Assembly (NCBI GenBank): GCA_964462125.1
Contig: CAYWXT010000038.1
Span: 1 to 29,904 of the forward strand
Origin: JAWLFY01 sp964462125
Lineage (GTDB): Bacteria; Planctomycetota; Planctomycetia; Pirellulales; Pirellulaceae
DNA: 29,904 nt
Direction: 5' to 3'
The notes under the pieces were generated by a model that was given only the letters and a program-made list of their open reading frames with translations, did no database searches and was not told the origin of the DNA. Both the position numbers and the translations under genes were made by a program. Shown here one piece after another: positions 1 to 7,711 of the stretch. Position 1 is the first letter of the stretch. The number at the start of each line of letters is the position of its first letter.

Positions 1-192
1 ATCGGGACATCGAAACATTAATCAACCTTTGCCCCAAAGCCCCTCCTCGAACGGGTGCGAGAGAGAGGGGCGAAGGAAAATCACCTGACGGCCAAAACGC
101 TGTGTCTCAGACAACCCTTAGCCTAGTTCGCTTCCCCTGCCAGTCAAGAAAGTTCGAAGCACGCATAATCGGGGGGCGGCGCGAGGGGAGGC

Positions 193-215
193 TGCGCGGA
201 CGAATCGCCCGCGCA
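193..215 (-). terminator. GC-rich hairpin after hsp20
   Basis: A perfect 7-bp inverted repeat (TGCGCGG / CCGCGCA) with a 9-nt loop lies 13 nt beyond the hsp20 stop codon on the minus strand. It could end the hsp20 transcript. There is no T-tract after it, so it is not a classic intrinsic terminator. Apart from this hairpin I see nothing definable in positions 1-228. Confidence 0.35.
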
Positions 216-228
216 ACCCGACCGCGGC

Positions 229-708
229 TTATTTGCCGCTGACCGAGATCCGCCGCTTCTGGGCCTGCTTCGACTTCGGCAGGGTCACGGTCAGGACGCC
301 GTCGCTTAACTTGGCTTCGATCCCCGCTTCCTCGACCGGGCAGGGAAGCCAGACCGAGCGGGTGAATCGTCCCTGCCGCCGTTCAATCCGATGGAACTTG
401 CGGCCGTTACCAGGCTTCTGTTCCTTCTCTTCCTTGTGCTCGGCGCTGATCACAAGGCAGTTGTCTTGCAGTTCGACGTTGACCTCGTCGGGTTTGATTC
501 CCGGCAGATCCGTCTGGACCTCGACCGAATCGTCGGTCTCGGAGACGTCGAGTCGGGGGGCGATCGCGCCCGCTTCGACCAGCGCCGGTTCGTGGTCCCA
601 AAGACCTTCCATCAAGTCTTCAAACTCCCGTCGCACGGTCGCGAGAGGACCGTTGTCGAACCAAGATCGGGGGCGGATAGCCGGACGTTTGCTGAGCATC
701 TGGGTCAT
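229..708 (-). CDS. hsp20: Small heat-shock protein (Hsp20 / alpha-crystallin family)
   Basis: This 159-residue protein is an ATP-independent holdase chaperone that binds unfolding proteins in the cytoplasm. The alpha-crystallin domain spans about residues 50-145. It starts at PRLDVSETDD, includes the DLPGIKPDEV segment and ends with the family signature GVLTVTLPK at 138-146, followed by a short basic tail. The frame is open to position 774, but the ATG at 708 is preferred because GGAG sits 9 nt upstream of it. No IXI/V-type C-terminal anchor is obvious beyond RISV. The gene is monocistronic. It is separated from lpxK by a repeat element, and an 8-bp palindrome lies upstream that may control it. 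The family assignment is secure; the client range is unknown. Confidence 0.95.
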   Translation of the reverse strand: MTQMLSKRPAIRPRSWFDNGPLATVRREFEDLMEGLWDHEPALVEAGAIAPRLDVSETDDSVEVQTDLPGIKPDEVNVELQDNCLVISAEHKEEKEQKPGNGRKFHRIERRQGRFTRSVWLPCPVEEAGIEAKLSDGVLTVTLPKSKQAQKRRISVSGK

Positions 709-750
709 CGCTTCTGTCTCCACAAAATCGAGTGAATATGTATCAACCAC

Positions 751-782
751 GTGCGAAGCCGACCGCTCTGTCAACTTCGCAC
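751..782 (-). promoter_or_regulatory. Palindrome upstream of hsp20 (candidate heat-shock operator)
   Basis: On the minus strand a perfect 8-bp inverted repeat GTGCGAAG-N16-CTTCGCAC lies 43-74 nt before the chosen hsp20 start. Its spacer begins with TTGACA, which matches a sigma-70 -35 box, although no good -10 box follows at 17 nt. It does not match CIRCE (TTAGCACTC-N9-GAGTGCTAA) or the HspR HAIR box. An operator for a local heat-shock repressor or a 5' RNA hairpin are both possible. Confidence 0.45.
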
Positions 783-836
783 ACTAACCAATCTCCAATA
801 CGGTAAGCAGCAATCCGAATGCCAATTCGGGCGGGT

Positions 837-1042
837 GAGTGGGCAGGTGTCAGGTGTCGGGTGTCGGGTGTCAGTGGGCAGAAAAACCGGGAGTCGGATT
901 CCTGGTGGGCTCACGCGGAGCTGCGGAGAACGCGGGGAGGGGAATCAGCGACTGGAATCAAAGTTCGCTCCGCGCCCCCGCATCTTTGCGTGATCCCCAC
1001 CAACGAATCCCTGATCCCTGCCTACTGCCTACTGACTACTTC
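837..1042 (+). repeat. Heptamer-ended dispersed element, copy A
   Basis: This is a non-coding element of about 206 bp. Its left end is a run of 7-bp units from 837 (GAGTGGG, CAGGTGT twice, CGGGTGT twice, CAGTGGG). Its right end is a run of inverted units from 1008 (TCCCTGA, TCCCTGC, CTACTGC, CTACTGA, CTACTTC). The core contains CAGAAAAACCGGGAG and CTCCGCGCCCCCGC, which match the cores of copies B and C less closely than those match each other. The right-end heptamers overlap the 3' end of lpxK and supply its last codons (VVSRQ) and its TAG stop. Confidence 0.8.
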
Positions 1043-2074
1043 TAAAGCGGTGTTGAGTTGGTCGTCGCCCTCGAGGATCGTCAGTTCGATCAACAGCGCT
1101 GTGAGTGGCCGGTCACCAATCTGGTCGGTTTGCAACTTGACGAGATCCTTGTGGGTGCAGAGGACCTGGTCGACCGCATCGCCGAGGGAGCGGATCCAGT
1201 GGTCGATTTCGGCGACGGTTGAACCCGCGAATGAGTCGTGGTCGGGCAGGTCACGCCGTGCGGCGATGATCGCCCCGCAGCCCTGAACCGTGGCGGCGAA
1301 GGCGTCGGGGTTTCCGATCGCCGAGAGCACCGCCACCGATCGGCCGCGGAGCGATTCGATCGGCAGCCGCTCCTTTGGGTGACGGAGCAGTCCAGCGGGA
1401 ACGTGGTCGCTGAGGACACACGGCAGCTTGGGCGCAACGCGCGCGATCCGTCGGCGGATGCTATTGATCTCCCTCGCGGACACCGACCCGACGCGAGAGA
1501 GGATGACCAGGTCAGCCCGCCGGAGCGCCGCGATCGGTTCTCGCAGCAATCCCCGCGGGAGCAGGTAGTCGTAGCCGAACGGGCAACTGGCGTCGATGAC
1601 CACCAGGTCCAGGTCGCGGTGCAATCGCCGGTGCTGGAACCCGTCGTCCATCAGGACCAGCTCCGAGTTGAGTTCTTCGACGGCGATGTGTGCGGCCTTG
1701 ACGCGGTCGGGGTCCTGAATGTGCGGGACGTCGGGCAGGCAGGCGTGCAACTCCAGGGCTTCATCGTTGGCATCGGCCTGGCCGCGGCCGTAGCCGCGGC
1801 TGACGACCACCACCCGGACGCCGCGACGTCGCAAGCGGCTGGCCAGCGCCCGAACGACCGGCGTCTTTCCCGTCCCTCCGGTGGTCAGGTTACCGACACT
1901 GATCACGGGAACCCCGCACCGCTGTGCCCGGGCCGGTTGGCGGTCGTAGCGGCGGTTGCGGAGCCACACCGCGATTCCATAAATCCAGCTGGCGAGCCGC
2001 AGCCCGCCGCGCATGAAAGCGGCCGACGGACCTTTCCGCCGGCCTCTCATGACAGCACGCATGTCGGGCAACAT
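1022..2074 (-). CDS. lpxK: Tetraacyldisaccharide 4'-kinase (lipid A biosynthesis)
   Basis: LpxK phosphorylates the 4' position of tetraacyldisaccharide-1-phosphate to give lipid IVA at the cytoplasmic face of the inner membrane. The protein has 350 residues, normal for the family. The P-loop GNLTTGGTGKTP is at 61-72, after an N-terminal hydrophobic amphipathic segment (about 21-40). The family motif DDGFQHRR is at 144-151 and SRGYGR is near 93-98. The ATG at 2074 lies 8 nt past the stop of the isocitrate dehydrogenase gene, so the two are probably cotranscribed. ATGs at 2062 and 2050 are alternatives, and none has a strong Shine-Dalgarno. The last five residues and the stop are built from repeat heptamers, so the native C-terminus may have been replaced. 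Its presence implies a lipid A-containing outer membrane. Confidence 0.95.
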   Translation of the reverse strand: MLPDMRAVMRGRRKGPSAAFMRGGLRLASWIYGIAVWLRNRRYDRQPARAQRCGVPVISVGNLTTGGTGKTPVVRALASRLRRRGVRVVVVSRGYGRGQADANDEALELHACLPDVPHIQDPDRVKAAHIAVEELNSELVLMDDGFQHRRLHRDLDLVVIDASCPFGYDYLLPRGLLREPIAALRRADLVILSRVGSVSAREINSIRRRIARVAPKLPCVLSDHVPAGLLRHPKERLPIESLRGRSVAVLSAIGNPDAFAATVQGCGAIIAARRDLPDHDSFAGSTVAEIDHWIRSLGDAVDQVLCTHKDLVKLQTDQIGDRPLTALLIELTILEGDDQLNTALEVVSRQ

Positions 2075-2082
2075 GAGGACGC

Positions 2083-3180
2083 TCAGGACATCCGGTCACA
2101 GATCGCCTGTGCCATTTCCTGGGTCCCGACGGCGGTCGGGTCATCCCGGTGGGGCTTCAGGTCATAGGTCACGTCTTTCCCTTCGGCGATCACCGAGGCG
2201 ACGGCGGTTTCGAGCCGATCGGCTGCATCCATCTCTTCCAGATGCCGCAGCATCAGCATTCCGGACAGGATCAGTGCTGTCGGATTGACCTTGTTTTGCC
2301 CCTTGTACTTGGGAGCGCTGCCGTGAGTCGCTTCGAACACCGCTCCCTCCGGTCCAATGTTGGCGCCGGGGGCCATCCCGAGGCCGCCGATGATGCCTGC
2401 TCCGAGATCGCTGACGATGTCACCGTACAGATTGGGCAGGACCAGCACGTCATACAGCTCTGGCTTTTGTGTCAGCTGCATGCACATGTTGTCGACGATC
2501 CGTTCGTCGAACTCGATGTCCGGGTAGTCGTTGGCCACTTTGGTCGCCGTCTCCAGGTAGAGCCCGTCGCTGTATTTCATGATGTTCGCCTTGTGAACGG
2601 CCGTGACCCGTTTGCGACCGTTCTTACGTGCATAATCGAAGGCGCAGCGGACAATTCGCTCGGTACCGCTTTTGCTGATCGGTTTGATCGACACGCCGGT
2701 TTCGTTGCTGCCGGTCTTGATTTTGCGGTCCGACGGCAGCCCGTTGATGAACTCGATCAGCTGGCCCGTCTCCGGCTTGCCCGCTTCGAACTCAACCCCA
2801 GCGTATAGGTCCTCGGTATTCTCTCGCACGATCACGATATCGACGCCGAGGTCACTGAAGAAGCTGCGCACGCCGCGGTAGTGCTTGCAGGGGCGGATGC
2901 AGGCGAACAGGCCGAGCTCCTGGCGGAGGTAGACGTTGATACTGCGGAAGCCGGTTCCGACCGGGGTGGTGATCGGCGCCTTGAGGGCACACTTGGTCCG
3001 CCGCACCGACTCGATCGTTTCATCGGGGATCGGCGTGCCGCGGGTTTCCATCACGTCGACGCCCGCTTCCTTGACGTCCCAGCGGACGGAAACGCCGGTA
3101 GCATCGATGCATTTGCGGGCTGCTTCGGCAAGCTCCGGGCCGGTGCCGTCGCCGGTGATCAACGTGACTTCGTGGGCCAT
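2083..3180 (-). CDS. icd: Isocitrate dehydrogenase (NAD or NADP), IDH/IMDH family
   Basis: This 365-residue enzyme oxidatively decarboxylates isocitrate to 2-oxoglutarate in the TCA cycle. The substrate loop RSINVYLRQ at 79-87 has the Ser and Asn typical of isocitrate rather than isopropylmalate dehydrogenases. Further family motifs are RENTEDLYAG (119-128), the catalytic Lys in HKANIMKYSDG (196-206) and the metal-binding Asp residues of NLYGDIVSDLGAG (250-262). The cofactor loop HGSAPKY (286-292) keeps the Lys and Tyr that bind the 2'-phosphate in the E. coli NADP enzyme. The position matching E. coli Arg395 is Pro343, so cofactor preference cannot be called. The ATG has AAAGGA 10 nt upstream. 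It is probably cotranscribed with lpxK. A homoisocitrate dehydrogenase role is a less likely alternative. Confidence 0.88.
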   Translation of the reverse strand: MAHEVTLITGDGTGPELAEAARKCIDATGVSVRWDVKEAGVDVMETRGTPIPDETIESVRRTKCALKAPITTPVGTGFRSINVYLRQELGLFACIRPCKHYRGVRSFFSDLGVDIVIVRENTEDLYAGVEFEAGKPETGQLIEFINGLPSDRKIKTGSNETGVSIKPISKSGTERIVRCAFDYARKNGRKRVTAVHKANIMKYSDGLYLETATKVANDYPDIEFDERIVDNMCMQLTQKPELYDVLVLPNLYGDIVSDLGAGIIGGLGMAPGANIGPEGAVFEATHGSAPKYKGQNKVNPTALILSGMLMLRHLEEMDAADRLETAVASVIAEGKDVTYDLKPHRDDPTAVGTQEMAQAICDRMS

Positions 3181-3333
3181 CGAGAATTTATCCTTTCACT
3201 GCAAACTGGATTCTGCTTGATCGTAAAACCAGGCGGGCTCGTCGATACGATTTCGGGCACTGTCGCACCAGCAGGGAAACGCTCCGGCAGGGAAGCTATC
3301 GGAGACCCTGGGGATCGTCAATCCGGCGCGGGA

Positions 3334-5805
3334 TCAGCCCTGTCGCCGGCCTGGGCCGACCAGATCTTCCCCCTCGGTGCCGGGCGGGTTCAAGATTTCG
3401 TCGGTGCTCTGCGGGTCGATTCGGCGGCAGGTCTCGGTCAGCTGATCGGCCAACTCGTCCAAGGGGTCCTCCCACGTCTCTACGGTTGACTCGGTCGGCG
3501 GGACGTTGGCCATTTCGTCCATCAGCAAGATCATCCGCAGGCAGTGCCGAAACAGGATCCCTTCCTCCTTTTGCAGCTTCCGGGTGGTGACGTACTTGTC
3601 GAAGTCGCCGCCAAATTGCAACAACTCGCCGACGATCCACACTGGCCGGACCTGAGCCTCGTCCACTCGCGGGAATTCATTGCGGAACAGCCGGAGCAGT
3701 TTTTCTCCGAGGGTCAGCGGCCAGACCCGGGGCTCGTCGAACATCACCCGCCCGAAGCCGCGGTCGCGGACCTCCTCGTCCTCCTCCTCCCTGCGAGCGC
3801 CAAGTTCTTCGGGGGTGGCCAAGCCGAATTGCAATAGTTGGGGGTCGATCCGGCTTTGCGCCAGGGTCCCGGGGGGCATCTGGTCGGGCGAGGGGACACG
3901 GGTCAGGCGGGCGACGGTGCCGGGGACCTCAAGCACACTTTCCAACGCCACGATCCGCTCCTCCGGGTCGGCGATCGCGAGCTGGTCGGCCAAGTAGACG
4001 CCGAACAGCGGGTTGATGCTGCGGATGTGCACGAGCCGCTCGAGCCGCTCGGTCGCCGTCGCCGTTTCGGGACGGTAGCCGTCGACTTCATAGCCCCGGC
4101 TCTCGGCGATTCGATCCTCGGCCCCCTCCCCCGCTTGCTCCGAATCGGCGGCTTGATCATCGTCCGAGCGCATCTGGTCGAGCAACTCGCCGAACAGTCC
4201 CGGCGTGGCGGCGGTCGGTTCGCCGGCCTCGGCTGACCCTGCTGGCCGTTTTCCCGCCAGCGGCTTCGGCGCGGCCGGCTTCGGTTTCGGGTCCAGCTCC
4301 AGATAGCCGGCCGACCAGAGCGTGATCAGCATGCGGTTCAGGTCCCGCTGAGCCTCCTCAATCCCCTTTGGTGGCAGCAGTCGACGACCGACCAGATCCC
4401 GGATGGGCTGAACCTCGGGGGACTTACCCAACAGGTACGCGAGCAATCGCCAGGGAAGCCGGCCGCGGCTCGACAGGTTGGCCGCGGCGGCTTGCTGAAG
4501 CTCGGCGAACTGGTTGGCGCTCCAATAGGTCTCACCGCTCCGCCGCTTGGGCATCTTTTTCTTGAGCTGTTTCTTGGCCTTCAGTAACCCCGGATCCTTG
4601 GTGTCTTCCGGGATCGAGTCGTACTTTTCCCGCCAGCGATGGATTTTGACGTCGTCCTCGTGGGCCAGCGCGAAGACGTAGCCGCGGTCGTCGTACTGCG
4701 GTCGCCCCGCGCGGCCGAAGATCTGCTGGGCCGAGGCGGTTTCGACCAACTTGCGCTTGTCCCGCGGTCCCTTGAGCAGACTCGGCAAGACCACACTGCG
4801 GGCCGGCAGGTTAATCCCCGCGGCCAACGTTTCGGTACAGACGCAGAAACTGAGCAGTTTTCGCTGGAACAGTTCCTCCACCATGCGGCGGTAACGCGGC
4901 AGAACCCCGGCGTGGTGGACGCCGACGCCGCGCAGCAGGATCTGTTTCAGCTTCGGCCCTGCCCCACGGCTCATGTCGGCGGCGTTGACGTAGTCGGCCA
5001 GTTCCGCCTGACGGGCCTTGTCGATCAGGCTCTTGCCCTTGAGCATCTCCGCGTTCGTCCAACATTGCGATCGGCTGAAGCAGAACAGCAGCGCGGGCGT
5101 TCGCCGCTGGAGTTCATCCCCCGCGGCGATCCGTTCGGCAAAGTCGCCGAGCAGCTCGTCGTCGATCCATTCGTATTGCAGCGGCACCGTCCGCTCGGTG
5201 CCGCGAACCAGCTGCAGCCGCCGCCGGTGAGCCCGCGCGAGCCAGGAGGTGAACTCGAGCGCGTTGCCAACGGTGGCGCTGAGAAGCATCGTGCGGACCT
5301 CGAGCGGCAGTAGCCCCAGGGTCAGTTCCCAAACGATTCCCCGTTCCGGATCGTTGAACGAATGAAACTCGTCCATGACCACCGAGGAAACGTCGCGAAA
5401 GTCAAACACCTCGGGGTTGAGCAAGCGGTTGAGCAGGATCTCGGCGACGACCACCAACACCGGCGCGTCCCCGTTGACCTTGCGGTTCCCGGTGACCAAG
5501 CCGATCTGGTCGGCGGAAAAGCCCCACCGCACCGCCGATTCGCGAAGCTCCTCCAGCTTCTGGTCGGTCAACGCGATCAAAGGAGTCGTGTAGTACATCC
5601 GCTGTCCCGTCCGCAGCGCCTCGTACACCGCCGCCTCGGCGATCAACGTCTTGCCCGTCCCGGTCGGGGCGCAGACCAATACGCCTTGGTCATTGGTAAA
5701 GAACGCCAGAAGCGCCTCCTCCTGGACCGGATAAGGAGCAAACGGCAAACGCTCGAAGAACTCCGAAGCGATCGCATCACGGTCGGGCAGAGAAGCAGTA
5801 TCCAT
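3334..5805 (-). CDS. Ski2-like DExH-box helicase
   Basis: This 823-residue SF2 helicase resembles the Ski2/Mtr4 branch, members of which unwind RNA or DNA using ATP. Motifs in order are the Q-region FAPYPVQEEAL (22-32), Walker A APTGTGKT (46-53), the DExH box as DEFH (145-148), SAT (176-178), HHAGVLP (297-303), TETLAAGINLPA (324-335) and QIFGRAGRPQ (361-370). The C-terminal half has a charged, Ala/Pro-rich stretch around 520-620 and no domain I recognise. The reading frame stays open up to 5949. Those extra 48 codons are repeat element B read through, so the ATG at 5805 is preferred, although it has no clear Shine-Dalgarno. The icd gene follows 153 bp downstream on the same strand. The substrate cannot be told from sequence. 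Confidence 0.9.
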   Translation of the reverse strand: MDTASLPDRDAIASEFFERLPFAPYPVQEEALLAFFTNDQGVLVCAPTGTGKTLIAEAAVYEALRTGQRMYYTTPLIALTDQKLEELRESAVRWGFSADQIGLVTGNRKVNGDAPVLVVVAEILLNRLLNPEVFDFRDVSSVVMDEFHSFNDPERGIVWELTLGLLPLEVRTMLLSATVGNALEFTSWLARAHRRRLQLVRGTERTVPLQYEWIDDELLGDFAERIAAGDELQRRTPALLFCFSRSQCWTNAEMLKGKSLIDKARQAELADYVNAADMSRGAGPKLKQILLRGVGVHHAGVLPRYRRMVEELFQRKLLSFCVCTETLAAGINLPARSVVLPSLLKGPRDKRKLVETASAQQIFGRAGRPQYDDRGYVFALAHEDDVKIHRWREKYDSIPEDTKDPGLLKAKKQLKKKMPKRRSGETYWSANQFAELQQAAAANLSSRGRLPWRLLAYLLGKSPEVQPIRDLVGRRLLPPKGIEEAQRDLNRMLITLWSAGYLELDPKPKPAAPKPLAGKRPAGSAEAGEPTAATPGLFGELLDQMRSDDDQAADSEQAGEGAEDRIAESRGYEVDGYRPETATATERLERLVHIRSINPLFGVYLADQLAIADPEERIVALESVLEVPGTVARLTRVPSPDQMPPGTLAQSRIDPQLLQFGLATPEELGARREEEDEEVRDRGFGRVMFDEPRVWPLTLGEKLLRLFRNEFPRVDEAQVRPVWIVGELLQFGGDFDKYVTTRKLQKEEGILFRHCLRMILLMDEMANVPPTESTVETWEDPLDELADQLTETCRRIDPQSTDEILNPPGTEGEDLVGPGRRQG

Positions 5806-5824
5806 CGCAAAAAGGTAGCAGAGA

Positions 5825-6047
5825 GAGTGGGCAGTTGGCAGTCGTGAGTGGGCAGGTGGAGGGGGGTACGCCGAGGCGCGGACACGATTCTGCAGGAGAG
5901 AATGTGGATTCGAAATCACCGGTCCCCGTCTGCATAATCCCCCACGCACGAATCCGGCTCCCCCGCTTTTCTGACTACTGACTACTGACTACTGACTACC
6001 GACTACCGACTACTGATTACCGACTACTGACCACCGACTACTGGCGA
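5825..6047 (-). repeat. Heptamer-ended dispersed element, copy B (inverted)
   Basis: This is a 223-bp non-coding element. Its left end on the plus strand is GAGTGGG, CAGTTGG, CAGTCGT, GAGTGGG, CAGGTGG (5825-5859). Its right end is ten heptamers of the CTGACTA/CCGACTA type (5971-6040). Read on the minus strand its core carries AGAAAAGCGGGGGAGCC, GATTCGTGCGTGGGGGATTA, GAATCCACAT and TCCGCGCCTC, nearly the same as copy C read on the plus strand. It lies between the glycerate kinase 3' end and the helicase 5' end. The stop codon of the kinase falls inside the heptamer array. Confidence 0.88.
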
Positions 6048-7433
6048 CTTCCCCACGAGGAGGACTCGGAGATCGCAAACGTTGGTGCCGGTTGGGCCGG
6101 TGCGGAACAGCCCCTCGGCTCGCTCGAAGAAGTGATAGGCGTCGTTGCGGGCGAGGGCGTCGGTGACATCCAGCCGTTGCTCCACCGCTCGCCGATGGAC
6201 GTGGGCGTCGACAACCGCACCAGCCGCGTCGGTCGGGCCGTCTTCCCCGTCGGTGCCCGCCGACAGGATTGCCAGACGCTGCCATTGCGTTTCCGACAGC
6301 CCGGCGGCGGCGAGGGTTTGATACGCCGCCAAGGCAAGTTGTTGGTTGCGCCCACCGAGCCCCCGCATCTCCGCGGGGGCCAGCGTGACGGTTGGTTCCC
6401 CGCCGGTAATCAAGCAGTCGGTGCGGTGGGACGTGCCGCCGCCCCGCAGCATCTCGATCGCCATCGTGGCCAGGTGATGTCCCACCTGTTCAGCCGCCCC
6501 CTCACCGCTGCGGGCAGAATTCATGGCGTGATTGTACCCCAACCGCTCGGCCTGCAGTCCGGCTTCGTCGACCGCCAAGGCATTGTTACCGATGATCAAA
6601 TTCGTCAGCGGGGGCGACGGCGCGGACGGCGCATCGTCCTGCCGCGGTGTTTCCAATCGTCGGTAAACGCGCGGCGATACACGTCGATCAGGGTCGTACC
6701 GCCGCAGCACCTCCAACGCCTGCTGCGGCGTCGAATCGTCGGGGACCGTCGGCCCGGAGGCGATCAGGTCGAGCGGGTCGCCGAGGACATCGGAGAGCAC
6801 CAGTGTCAGCAGCCAACCGGCACGGCAGCGTTTCCAAAGTCGGCCCCCTTTGACTGCGCTCAGCTGCTTGCGGACGGTGTTCAGCTCCGTGATGTCCGCC
6901 CCAGAATCACTGAGCCGCCGCGTCACGGCGAGTTTGTCCTCCAAGGTGATCCCCGCCGCTGGCGCCGGCAGCAGTGCACTGCCACCTCCCGAGATCAACG
7001 CCACACACAAGTCACGCGGATCGGCGGAGGAAACCAGCTCTAAGATCGCCTCGGTCCCCCGCACGCCCATCTCAGTCGGTTCATTCACCCCAGCGGGGCG
7101 AGCGGGGTGGACACGAATGCCGGGCAGCTCCTTCACGGTCCCTTCCGGCACATTGATCCAACCATGGATCGGCAGCCAGCGGTCGACCGCGTCCAGGAAC
7201 CCTTCCGCCATCGCCGTCGCCGCCTTGCCCGCCCCGACGAGCAAGATCTGGTCAAAGTCCTGGCGACTCCACTCCTGGTCGTCCACCCGCAGCCGGTCGT
7301 CGTCGACCGAGACGACACGACCAACCAACGACCGAGCCCGGACCGCGTCGACACCGGCGGTCCAAATTGAAATCGCGTCGGAACGAAGATCGGCCAAGGA
7401 GCACCACGCAGAATGGGAATCGGAGACGAACAA
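6024..7433 (-). CDS. Glycerate 2-kinase, MOFRL family
   Basis: This enzyme (up to 469 residues) phosphorylates D-glycerate to 2-phosphoglycerate, feeding glyoxylate or serine-derived glycerate into glycolysis. Family motifs are LLVGAGKAA, ALISGGGSALL, SDVLGDPLDLIASGPT, ITGGEPTV and GGRNQQLAL, and the C-terminal MOFRL domain has AGTDGEDGPTDAAGA and TGPTGTNVCDL. The frame begins with TTG at 7433 and has no nearby ATG or Shine-Dalgarno. Another TTG at 7394 is possible, so the 5' end is uncertain. Repeat element C starts immediately upstream, and the final residues (PVVGGQ) plus stop are encoded by heptamers of element B. The gene is therefore bracketed by inverted copies of one element. The function call is firm. 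Confidence 0.92.
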   Translation of the reverse strand: MFVSDSHSAWCSLADLRSDAISIWTAGVDAVRARSLVGRVVSVDDDRLRVDDQEWSRQDFDQILLVGAGKAATAMAEGFLDAVDRWLPIHGWINVPEGTVKELPGIRVHPARPAGVNEPTEMGVRGTEAILELVSSADPRDLCVALISGGGSALLPAPAAGITLEDKLAVTRRLSDSGADITELNTVRKQLSAVKGGRLWKRCRAGWLLTLVLSDVLGDPLDLIASGPTVPDDSTPQQALEVLRRYDPDRRVSPRVYRRLETPRQDDAPSAPSPPLTNLIIGNNALAVDEAGLQAERLGYNHAMNSARSGEGAAEQVGHHLATMAIEMLRGGGTSHRTDCLITGGEPTVTLAPAEMRGLGGRNQQLALAAYQTLAAAGLSETQWQRLAILSAGTDGEDGPTDAAGAVVDAHVHRRAVEQRLDVTDALARNDAYHFFERAEGLFRTGPTGTNVCDLRVLLVGKSPVVGGQ

Positions 7434-7435
7434 AG

Positions 7436-7672
7436 TAGCAGAGGCAGTTGGCAGTCGTCAGTTATCAGTTATCAGTTATCAGTTATCAGTTGGCAGTTGG
7501 CAGTTGGCAGTTGGCAGAAAAGCGGGGGAGCCAGATTCGTGCGTGGGGGATTACGCGGAGGGGGACCCGTGCGTTGGAATCCACATGCTCTCCTGAAGAA
7601 TCACCTCCGCGCCTCTGTGTTATCCCCTCCACTGCCCACGGATAGCTGATAACTGCCAACTTCCTCTGTTAA
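7436..7672 (+). repeat. Heptamer-ended dispersed element, copy C
   Basis: This is a non-coding element of about 235 bp. Ten heptamers stand at 7445-7514 (CAGTTGG, CAGTCGT, CAGTTAT four times, CAGTTGG four times). The core begins CAGAAAAGCGGGGGAGCC and includes GATTCGTGCGTGGGGGATTA and CTCCGCGCCTCTGTG. The right end has inverted units TCCACTG, CCCACGG, ATAGCTG, ATAACTG, CCAACTT (7628-7662). The outermost sequences GCAGAGGCAGTTGGCAGT and, inverted, CAGAGGAAGTTGGCAGT resemble terminal inverted repeats. It fills the space between the divergent glycerate kinase and polX genes. Confidence 0.88.
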
Positions 7673-7711
7673 ATTGAGTACTTGAATTGACGCTGAGTGT
7701 GACGTTCGGAG

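Noticed and set aside
5806..5949. N-terminal extension of the helicase frame
   Set aside because: It is the translation of repeat element B and has no conserved residues. The ATG at 5805 begins the conserved helicase region.
5971..6047. Heptamer arrays as a CRISPR
   Set aside because: The units are 7 bp without spacers and no cas gene is present.
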